Assembly (NCBI GenBank): GCA_011525095.1
Contig: WTIV01000226.1
Coordinates: 2,374 to 14,541, forward strand
Reading direction: 5' to 3'
Length of the DNA stretch: 12,168 bases
DNA from: Methanobacteriota archaeon
GTDB taxonomy: Archaea; Thermoplasmatota; Poseidoniia; Poseidoniales; Poseidoniaceae
Part shown: in pieces, positions 8,101 to 12,168 of the stretch
Position numbering within the stretch: position 1 is the stretch's first letter
Layout: each line of letters opens with the position of its first letter
Notes under the pieces: model-generated
Databases searched by the model: none
Told to the model about the DNA's origin: nothing
Seen by the model: the letters and a program-made list of their open reading frames with translations, nothing else
Made by a program: the position numbers and the translations under genes

Positions 8101-9729
8101 TATTCCGTCTCCCGTTGAGTCTGAGTCTAGATTGCTGGTTGAAGTCATAGACCAGACCGTGACCTCTGAGTCTGCATCGAGAACCGATGCATCTTCGTGA
8201 TAAGATGCATCCCAAGTTCGCAAAGCTGCACTAGATGCTACCATATTCAAACCAGTATCTGAGACCTTGGTTACCAATGAGTCTGAAACATGAACCATTG
8301 AGGAACTTGCATAGAGGCCCTGCTCGCTTGAATCGAGTAGATTTAGATCATCGAATTCTGCCATCGATTCATATAATGCGAAACTGTTTGCAAATCCGTT
8401 TACTGTGACCTCATCTGAATCGATTGAGCACCACCATGCTTCAATTCCAGTACTACCTGTTTCAAACTGGTTGAACGGCATATTTACTTCTAATTGTGAG
8501 AATTCATGGTGACCTTGCAATATGTCAATGCCACTTACAGCATCAGAAGACATATTGACTGTTACCGAATCCAAAATAGTCGCAGAAATTCCTGAGAAAG
8601 ATAATCCATTGGTCTCTGAGGTGAACGTTGTATCGTAAATTGACAAGGTGCCAGTTCCGCTGGTCATCAATGCCGTATCTGTGGATTCTATTGATGAATT
8701 ATCTATCTTGTAAGTTCCACTTCCTGCTAAGGACATACCAATCCATGGAGCATCATAGGCACCCTGCAATGAGGAGAATTGGCCAGTGAGTGAAACATGA
8801 GAAAGGGTGACAGTTTCTGAAGTTCTAACGTCGATTGGTGTTTCTGAGCTTGTAGAGTCGTAATCTGCATGCGAAATTGACAAGTTACCTGCGGACCATG
8901 AGTTAATCAGCCTTTCACCGGACATATCGATATTGGATAATGAGAATCCGTTAGCATCTATTGCTACGATTGCATTCCTTGAGGTTCCCGTCATTCCATC
9001 AATGTCACCTGACGCACTGGAACTGATACTGACCGCATTGCCAACACCGCTTACGAAATTCAAATCCTCAATATCTGCACTACCTCCTGCAAGAGAAACA
9101 CCTGTGCCTGTTTGTGTGAATTCTCCGCCTGTTAGAGCGACGGTACCGGTTGAGGCAAGTCCTGTCGTGATGTCGTTCAATACTACATCAGAAAGTGTTG
9201 CAAAGCCGCTTATTCTCAATCCATCATTGTCAACACTCTCAATTGATAGAATAGAAATGTCAGCTTGACCAGCAACCTCAATTCCAATTAAACAATCCTC
9301 AATCGTTAGCGATGTAGCTGTCAGAGTGCCATCAGCAATAATACATGATTTAGCATTTGAAATTGTCACGTTATCTAGAATTGCTGTACCGCCTTGAGAT
9401 ATTGTCAATGCATCCCAGACTCCTGCATTGTGAGAACCTTGGCCTGTAGTCTGTATGGAGGACATAATTGTCGCATTGTCGGCGATGAGTGTACCTTCTA
9501 CCTTCATCCAGTAGTCTTGCATATCAACTACAGTTCCCGGTTTAATTGTCAACGTAGTGCCATGTGAGACCGTATAATTTCCAGTCATTACGTAGTTCCC
9601 GGATATGTCTACATCCTGAGTAGTTACGGTATCATTAGCAACAACGCCCGATAAAACGGATAGTGTCATCAAGGCTGCTAGAAACAAACAGCGAAGTCTC
9701 ATATTCCGGTGTAATGACTCATACAACAT
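5125..9729 (-). CDS. Giant membrane-anchored beta-helix surface protein
   Basis: This 1534-residue exported protein is probably displayed on the cell surface. After a signal peptide (hydrophobic LRCLFLAALMTLSVLSGVVA) there is a first right-handed beta-helix region (about 45-500) of repeated V/L-S-I-x-N/D-x-T turns, then beta-sandwich-like segments, a carboxypeptidase-regulatory-like fold (about 775-820, GEPVSGATISVGG and TDANG), a second beta-helix region (about 880-1240), and a PKD/cadherin-like domain (about 1320-1405). Thrombospondin-type-3-like Asp-rich repeats follow (about 1405-1500; DTDDDND, DTDGDGQPD, DPDDDGDGIPD), which should bind calcium, with paired cysteines. A C-terminal helix (about 1506-1526) followed by Arg-Arg stops transfer and leaves a short cytoplasmic tail. 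No catalytic motif is evident; adhesion, or binding of particles or polysaccharide, is a guess. ATG 9702 is an alternative start giving a more typical short signal peptide. It is coupled to the small membrane gene downstream. Confidence 0.9.
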   Translation of the reverse strand: MLYESLHRNMRLRCLFLAALMTLSVLSGVVANDTVTTQDVDISGNYVMTGNYTVSHGTTLTIKPGTVVDMQDYWMKVEGTLIADNATIMSSIQTTGQGSHNAGVWDALTISQGGTAILDNVTISNAKSCIIADGTLTATSLTIEDCLIGIEVAGQADISILSIESVDNDGLRISGFATLSDVVLNDITTGLASTGTVALTGGEFTQTGTGVSLAGGSADIEDLNFVSGVGNAVSISSSASGDIDGMTGTSRNAIVAIDANGFSLSNIDMSGERLINSWSAGNLSISHADYDSTSSETPIDVRTSETVTLSHVSLTGQFSSLQGAYDAPWIGMSLAGSGTYKIDNSSIESTDTALMTSGTGTLSIYDTTFTSETNGLSFSGISATILDSVTVNMSSDAVSGIDILQGHHEFSQLEVNMPFNQFETGSTGIEAWWCSIDSDEVTVNGFANSFALYESMAEFDDLNLLDSSEQGLYASSSMVHVSDSLVTKVSDTGLNMVASSAALRTWDASYHEDASVLDADSEVTVWSMTSTSNLDSDSTGDGILNYGTTQTLNIDTANSNRLWEMTVSFEDLTGNPVDADWQTLGFTGTASSGSAVLPVSEIGSQITATFAGVGAISTPTGTQGGTHTIQVPIMPQGDWVLPAGSVVVLGPTEDGTPHSAGGNITIPANANLILQDTALTIPANATLMVDSYGNFEGENSEFHGDVVSHSADFANSPSSNLSVHGDVFWTSCQNDIDVYNLNINGEVELDNSCKVTINSGSVPSSTTVGVGAVFEIVNTLHVTVLDKGEPVSGATISVGGQSVSTDANGMATKSTTSLIVDSSGTTTSGLVQVQMSVGQITDLMGWDTSMSMEHTFIASTISGGTLDSWLELEKAWSPYHLTSDLVIPAGETMTVNDGVFLRVADQVTITVEGTFNAGYSTISSMGDGARWGGLVIGGDAETTAMLIGTSMVEGAPLVSIEGQSETVLSHAYLARSSSAEPLLRSTGSAFMAQMSIVSTTFTDSASHCIELQGSVEFYAEDLETNNCESDALWALGTYLSIDGMATQDPITISGVEGELHDLAGTEITVSNVDGFSMSDLSLESIYGADNREINIDGAVITGAPAIDFDNTAGVLSNLVVDCGGSGTGITSHHGRASSSIQVSDSTVSSCTKGVDLHTDGESAPLILMDVEIDSMVAISSDGFDVLVQNGILNGSVDINNAIANLYDVTPLSQSTSLGEILIWSTHIFDVRLGGNAQTANLVFEVGDYWTGSAEGSSIQVSMPTKVVDDSGTVDFSTVRVIASAPDLPDTDKFWTFGIGEEEIIQIDMIGNSAPEVEIIIPDDGFRIMETLPIEIRAVISDDLDSNSDLQIVWKVTVGQDEVMRLNGEWNNITDLSEGSYVLKLEVTDKQGKMASDSLSFEVTLLDSDGDWGATCNAETWYDKEENVYCGPDIYDTDDDNDGSLDVRDAWPTDPCANMDTDGDGQPDNVQCPLGVTTWLTEDPDDDGDGIPDVSEGAGSGDDSEDSSPIGTIIFVMIFILAAAFMLMRRNGDVE

Positions 9730-9744
9730 GAACTCATTGCTTCC

Positions 9745-9763
9745 TAGTCACCTACGGTGACTA
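9745..9763. repeat. 19-bp palindrome (8-bp arms) upstream of the surface-protein gene
   Basis: TAGTCACC and GGTGACTA flank a 3-nt centre. The element sits 16 bp before the first possible start of the surface-protein gene and just after the tRNA-Pro trailer. It could be an operator for the surface-protein operon or a 3' stem for the ribosomal/tRNA transcript; no T-run follows on the minus strand. Confidence 0.5.
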
Positions 9764-9772
9764 ATTTCTAAG

Positions 9773-9890
9773 ATAGGTCCCAGGCAGTGGGCCTGCCCAG
9801 ATTTGAACTGGGGTCTGACGGCCCCCAGCCGCCAAGTATAGGCCAAGCTAACCCACAAGCCCTTGCCTGGGGAATCTGAATCGGACCTAT
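9773..9890 (-). repeat. Leader/trailer complementary segments flanking tRNA-Pro
   Basis: The trailer (9773-9786) reads TGCCTGGGACCTAT on the minus strand. The leader contains its full reverse complement split in two: ATAGGTCC at 9883-9890, right after the rpo10 stop codon, and CAGGCA at 9864-9869, separated by a 13-nt bulge (the inner match can also be drawn as CCCAGGCA, 9864-9871, 8 bp). In the RNA this would extend the acceptor stem outwards by 14 bp beyond a small 1x2 internal loop. A role in excising the tRNA from the mRNA is likely but inferred. Confidence 0.7.
9788..9862 (-). tRNA. tRNA-Pro (anticodon GGG)
   Basis: This 75-nt gene folds as a full cloverleaf on the minus strand. The acceptor GGGCTTG pairs with CAGGCCC (with one G-U); the anticodon stem GGCGG pairs with CCGTC around the loop CTGGGGG, giving anticodon GGG; the T arm is CCCAG-TTCAAAT-CTGGG; the discriminator base is A. 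The variable loop is 4 nt, and the D arm (GGTT...GG...ACTT) has a weak stem and a long loop, as in other archaeal proline tRNAs. CCA is not encoded and no intron is seen. The gene starts 28 nt after the rpo10 stop with no room for a separate promoter, so it is probably made as the tail of the ribosomal operon transcript. It reads proline CCC/CCU codons. Confidence 0.95.
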
Positions 9891-10094
9891 TCACTCACGG
9901 GATGCACTGAATGGTGCAACTTCATCGATTAGATCGATGTGTGAAACGTACATTCTGCGGCAGCAGTATCTTTCGAAACCAAGTTCGTCAAGTGCTGTCA
10001 TAACGTCTGTTCCCGCATCTTTCTTTTCATTGAATTCTTCCCACTTGTGAGCGATAAGTGCACCACAACTGAAACAACGTACTGGTATAATCAT
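9891..10094 (-). CDS. rpoN: DNA-directed RNA polymerase subunit Rpo10 (RpoN)
   Basis: This 67-residue archaeal homologue of eukaryotic RPB10 is an assembly subunit of RNA polymerase, bridging the Rpo3/Rpo11 platform. The zinc-binding residues are all present: Cys7 and Cys10 in RCFSCG and the adjacent pair Cys44-Cys45 in RYCCRRM, followed by the conserved SHIDLID (51-57). The length is normal for the family. It starts 5 bp after the uS9 stop, and its Shine-Dalgarno AGGTGAT overlaps the uS9 stop codon, so translation is tightly linked. In many archaea this gene is followed by rpoK, enolase and uS2; here tRNA-Pro and then an unrelated surface-protein gene follow. Confidence 0.97.
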   Translation of the reverse strand: MIIPVRCFSCGALIAHKWEEFNEKKDAGTDVMTALDELGFERYCCRRMYVSHIDLIDEVAPFSASRE

Positions 10095-10099
10095 CTAAA

Positions 10100-10534
10100 T
10101 CACCTGTAAGACTTCTGCTTCTTTCTGCGAGCACCGCGACCAAGTTGGTGCTTTGGTTCCTTACGACGTGGGTCGTTAACCAAAAGGCTCCTGTCAAAGC
10201 GTAGGAATTCGTCTCGAAGTTCTTCATCAAGTCCTTCAGCGCCACCATTGTAGTGAACTAGTCCACGAGCAATTGCGGTTCTGATTGCGTCGGTTTGACC
10301 CATAACTCCGCCACCGTGTGTTAGAATATTGATGTCAACCTTGGATAGACGGTTCATTGCATCTGCAATGATTAGCGGCTCCATCGCTTTGCGGCGAGAG
10401 AGAGCTGGTTGTAGGATTTCGATTGGTTCGCTGTTTACACGAACTCTTCCCTTACCTGCCTTTACCGTTGCACGAGCAACTGCAGTCTTGCGCTTACCTG
10501 ATGTGTGTACAACTTTCTTTCCTTTGCGAGCCAT
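10100..10534 (-). CDS. rps9: 30S ribosomal protein uS9
   Basis: This 144-residue small-subunit protein has a C-terminal tail that reaches the P-site tRNA. The family signature is clear: HTSGKRKTAVARA near the N-terminus, GRVRVN, the SRRKAMEPL segment, a Gly-rich HGGGVMGQTDAIRTAIARGLV, and the basic tail GRGARRKKQKSYR ending in Arg, as in other archaeal and eukaryotic members. ATG 10534 is preferred over the GTG directly before it, because it lies 6 nt from a near-perfect Shine-Dalgarno (GGAGGTGA, 10541-10548). The start overlaps the uL13 stop (TGATG), as expected for coupled translation in the operon. Confidence 0.97.
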   Translation of the reverse strand: MARKGKKVVHTSGKRKTAVARATVKAGKGRVRVNSEPIEILQPALSRRKAMEPLIIADAMNRLSKVDINILTHGGGVMGQTDAIRTAIARGLVHYNGGAEGLDEELRDEFLRFDRSLLVNDPRRKEPKHQLGRGARRKKQKSYR

Positions 10535-11022
10535 CACTGCTCACCTCCGTTCCATCGGTGTGCTGGTGCGCCTAGGTTAGCGCTGACATCTCCCAAGCGT
10601 ACGAAACGCTGTGGAAGTGGGCGTCGAATCTTGCTGTCGTCACCTGCTTCGTGGCCTTCTGGAAGGTCACCTGAAAGGTGGCTTGGGCAGCCGATTTCAA
10701 CACGTAGATTGCGTAGTGCACGGCGTCCACTGCTCTTTGCTTGGTATGGTAGCATACCTCTGACTGTTCTCTTCAGAATCATGTCAGGCATACGTGGGAA
10801 GTAAGGTCCCTTACGAGCGTGGTTCAGTGCGTACTTTTCGTGGTAGTTTGCGTAAACAGCGGAAGGCTTGCCAGAAATGACCGCTTTCTCTGCGTTTACA
10901 ATAACCACTTGGTCACTGTCTCCAGCACGAGTGCTCTTCAACAGAAGGTCTGCAACTGTGCTAGCCAAACGACCTAGGATTAGACCATCGGCGTCGTAGA
11001 CGAATGTCTTGCCTTCAGCCAA
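10534..11022 (-). CDS. rpl13: 50S ribosomal protein uL13
   Basis: This 162-residue large-subunit protein shows the archaeal uL13 pattern: VYDADGLILGRLASTVADLL near the start, VVIVNAEKAVISGK, the HARKGPYFPRMPDMILKRTVRGMLPY core, and a C-terminal FVRLGDVSANLG. The length is slightly above usual, with a short Gly/His/Arg-rich tail before the stop. The start is a rare TTG at 11022, eight bases inside the eL18 coding end, supported by GGGGGTG seven bases upstream; the protein begins MAEGKTF. A TTG start and overlap suggest dependence on translation of the upstream gene. It is the second gene of the eL18-uL13-uS9-rpo10 operon. Confidence 0.96.
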   Translation of the reverse strand: MAEGKTFVYDADGLILGRLASTVADLLLKSTRAGDSDQVVIVNAEKAVISGKPSAVYANYHEKYALNHARKGPYFPRMPDMILKRTVRGMLPYQAKSSGRRALRNLRVEIGCPSHLSGDLPEGHEAGDDSKIRRPLPQRFVRLGDVSANLGAPAHRWNGGEQ

Positions 11023-11380
11023 GGATGTACACCCCCGATCCGTTTGGGTTTTCGTTCATTAATTCAGCAAGCGAAAGGACTCTGCCTCCTGCTGCCTCAA
11101 TCTTCTCACGGGCTCCAGCGCTTACACTGTATGCGGCGACGTCGTGCTTGGCCGAAACCTCTCCGCTGCCGAGCAACTTGCCTGGTACGAGGACTGTTAC
11201 GCCCTCAGGGCAGTGGCGGCTCAAGCGGCTAAGGTTTGGTTGTGCCCAGTTACTACGGCTCTTTGAGAGGCGTAGTGCGACATCTCGCCACAGAGGTGCG
11301 CCGGTCTCGCGAGACTGTGCCTTCAAATCGCCGATTAAATCGACTAGATTTGGGTTTGTCTTGCTTACGGGTTTACTCAT
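11015..11380 (-). CDS. rpl18e: 50S ribosomal protein eL18 (L18e)
   Basis: This archaeal/eukaryotic large-subunit protein, 121 residues from ATG 11380, is the first gene of the operon. Recognisable stretches are MSKPVSKTNPNLVDLIGDLK, LWRDVALRLSKSRSNWAQPNLSRL, VLVPGKLLGSGEV and a C-terminal GAREKIEAAGGRVLSLAEL. An in-frame ATG at 11407 would add nine residues (MLLKHRGSH), but the downstream ATG fits the family N-terminus and follows GAGGGAG by 4 nt. Its end overlaps the uL13 start by 8 bp. The 111-bp upstream spacer probably holds the operon promoter. Confidence 0.95.
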   Translation of the reverse strand: MSKPVSKTNPNLVDLIGDLKAQSRETGAPLWRDVALRLSKSRSNWAQPNLSRLSRHCPEGVTVLVPGKLLGSGEVSAKHDVAAYSVSAGAREKIEAAGGRVLSLAELMNENPNGSGVYILG

Positions 11381-11476
11381 ATGACTCCCTCGATGCTTTA
11401 GAAGCAAGTCGCCGACCGACCACCCTGTTATGAAGGCACCGACGCGAATATTGTCTTCATCGCGCCGGAGTATCCC

Positions 11477-11486
11477 ATTTTTATTG
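11477..11486 (-). promoter_or_regulatory. Candidate TATA element for the ribosomal operon
   Basis: On the minus strand this reads AATAAAAATG, in the spacer (11381-11491) upstream of eL18. It would start transcription near 11455 and leave a leader of about 75 nt. An alternative AATATT core at about 11447-11453 would give a leader of about 40 nt. The spacer holds no tRNA or convincing gene, only a 16-codon open frame from 11478. The two candidates cannot be separated by eye. Confidence 0.35.
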
Positions 11487-11491
11487 GATAA

Positions 11492-11935
11492 TCATTCAAA
11501 CAAAATTTCGCCCTTTGCATCCAATAATTCAACGGTTAAACCGGCTGCTCTAGCTTGAATCAGGATGTCGTTGTGAAGGGTGTCTGAGAAGTCATCTAAT
11601 GCCTGCAATGAGGTGATGGATGCTACGTCTGTCAGCTGGTCAATCAAGTGTTTTAGAACACAGGAAACCCCGTATGCTTGGCCTGCTCTAAATGCGTGGT
11701 CAACTCCTCCAACTTCAGGGTCTTCTGCTTTCATTCGCAACATTACCTGTTGTGAATATGCTACAAGTGCGCCGTAAATCGATTCGATGATTTGTGCTGC
11801 TTCTAAATCAGTCAACAACAATTGTGCATTTGAAAGAGCTGCTCTTACCGCAGTTCCATAGGTTCTGTGCGCTTCTATTGTGTTAGATCCTTCTTGCATC
11901 ATTGCTTGGTCGATAAGACTCTTCCAATCGTTCAT
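11492..11935 (-). CDS. Uncharacterised helical cytosolic protein
   Basis: I do not recognise this protein of 147 residues (from ATG 11935). It is predicted largely alpha-helical, with no signal peptide, no membrane span and no obvious catalytic or metal-binding motif. It has a long Ala/Leu-rich stretch (AALSNAQLLLTDLEAAQIIES, then VAYSQQVMLRMKAEDPEVGG) and a second set of helices around VSCVLKHLIDQLTDV. It ends with a small strand-like tail (LTVELLDAKGEILFE). An in-frame ATG at 11998 would add 21 residues, but these fall inside a perfect hairpin and are Cys/Arg-rich and out of character, so the shorter form is preferred. No Shine-Dalgarno is evident, so the start is uncertain. It precedes the ribosomal operon on the same strand. 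Confidence 0.7.
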   Translation of the reverse strand: MNDWKSLIDQAMMQEGSNTIEAHRTYGTAVRAALSNAQLLLTDLEAAQIIESIYGALVAYSQQVMLRMKAEDPEVGGVDHAFRAGQAYGVSCVLKHLIDQLTDVASITSLQALDDFSDTLHNDILIQARAAGLTVELLDAKGEILFE

Positions 11936-11981
11936 GGACAAGCCACAACATATCCGCCTCATCAACCCTGCGCCGACCAGA

Positions 11982-12013
11982 GGGCAAAGCCGAGTCATTG
12001 CTCGGCTTTGCCC
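11982..12013. terminator. Perfect 13-bp hairpin between minus-strand genes
   Basis: GGGCAAAGCCGAG and its exact reverse complement flank a 6-nt loop. It lies 14 bp beyond the stop of the partial gene at the right edge and upstream of the helical protein gene. It may be a terminator or 3'-end stabiliser of the right-hand transcript; no T-run follows on the minus strand, so factor-independent termination of the bacterial type is not shown. Confidence 0.5.
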
Positions 12014-12023
12014 GTAGCATCAT

Positions 12024-12049
12024 CAATTCAAATCTTGAAGTTTGAATTG
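12024..12049. repeat. 9-bp inverted repeat over the end of the right-edge gene
   Basis: CAATTCAAA and TTTGAATTG flank an 8-nt centre. The repeat includes the last codons and the TGA stop of the partial gene. Together with the GC-rich hairpin 10 bp further on (11982-12013) it forms a tandem stem pair at the end of that transcript. Confidence 0.45.
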
Positions 12050-12168
12050 TCAGCGTTCTCGTCGATTCCTGCTTGCTTTACAGTTCCGTCTGCAGCAACG
12101 AATTCGCCAGCCTTGGTTAGTCCACCATACAACTTAGCTTCGTGATCCTCGGTTCTGGTAATCATTCC
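12028..12168 (-). CDS. C-terminal end of an unknown protein (5' part beyond window)
   Basis: An open frame of 46 codons enters from the right edge and stops at TGA 12028-12030. The visible part includes ITRTEDHEAKLYGGLTKAG and ends in NADNSNFKI. Codon use (AAC, GAC, GGA, AAG, TTC) resembles the ribosomal and rhodopsin genes, suggesting a well-expressed protein. I do not recognise the family. A Met at the second visible codon could in principle be the start of a 45-residue protein, but the upstream bases needed to decide are outside the window. Confidence 0.55.
   Translation of the reverse strand, partial: GMITRTEDHEAKLYGGLTKAGEFVAADGTVKQAGIDENADNSNFKI

Noticed and set aside
5205..9268. Plus-strand open frames opposite the surface-protein gene
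   Set aside because: They are shadows of the biased Thr/Ser/Asp codons of the 1534-residue gene and show no domain-like composition (for example His runs opposite Asp runs).
11400..11490. Possible 16-codon leader peptide (from 11478) before eL18
   Set aside because: It may start before transcription begins, has no recognisable Shine-Dalgarno, and a frame this short is expected by chance.
11936..11998. Longer start for the helical protein (ATG 11998)
   Set aside because: The extra 21 residues are Cys/Arg-rich and encoded partly within a perfect hairpin, so they are probably untranslated.
1..12168. CRISPR arrays, insertion sequences, integrase genes or direct-repeat attachment sites
   Set aside because: No regular spaced repeats, transposase or integrase frames, or direct repeat of the tRNA 3' end were seen.

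Overview
The window reads as a chromosomal piece of a marine planktonic archaeon, most likely Marine Group II Euryarchaeota (Ca. Poseidoniales). Three things support this: an archaeal ribosomal/RNA-polymerase cluster (eL18, uL13, uS9, Rpo10), a proteorhodopsin-type light-driven proton pump, and a very large, acidic, Thr/Ser/Gly-rich surface protein of the beta-helix and aspartate-rich repeat style. The placement is inference from gene content; no 16S rRNA gene is present.

Layout. Positions 1-1758 (minus strand) carry a DUF296/PPC-domain protein followed by an NAD+-dependent DNA ligase (ligA, cut off by the left edge). Divergent from these, on the plus strand, lies an ABC exporter half-transporter (1857-3629), then a rhodopsin gene with its own strong TATA box (CDS 3680-4543). 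Convergent to the rhodopsin is a minus-strand pair whose stop and start codons overlap: a 1534-residue membrane-anchored beta-helix surface protein (5125-9729) and a 179-residue three-helix membrane protein (4586-5125). Further right, still on the minus strand, is the tightly packed operon eL18 > uL13 > uS9 > rpo10 > tRNA-Pro(GGG). The tRNA starts only 28 nt after the rpo10 stop. To its right are an uncharacterised helical protein (11492-11935), two hairpins, and the C-terminal end of an unknown protein that leaves the window.

How the parts relate. The ribosomal operon genes overlap or nearly touch and carry good Shine-Dalgarno sequences (GGAGGTGA type). Genes at the head of a transcript (rhodopsin, DUF296 protein) have a TATA-like box about 28-35 nt before the ATG and no Shine-Dalgarno, which suggests leaderless or very short-leader mRNAs. 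The rhodopsin would supply light-driven proton motive force. The ABC exporter, the surface protein and the small membrane protein are cell-envelope functions.

Most worth a second look: the rhodopsin's Asp-Thr-Lys motif with Met at the colour-tuning site; 14 bp of leader/trailer complementarity around a tRNA embedded at the end of an mRNA operon; a GAAA-capped 15-bp hairpin plus T-run antisense to the small membrane gene, where rhodopsin transcripts could end; and a bacterial-type NAD+ ligase in an archaeal genome. There is no stretch over 300 bases without a gene.
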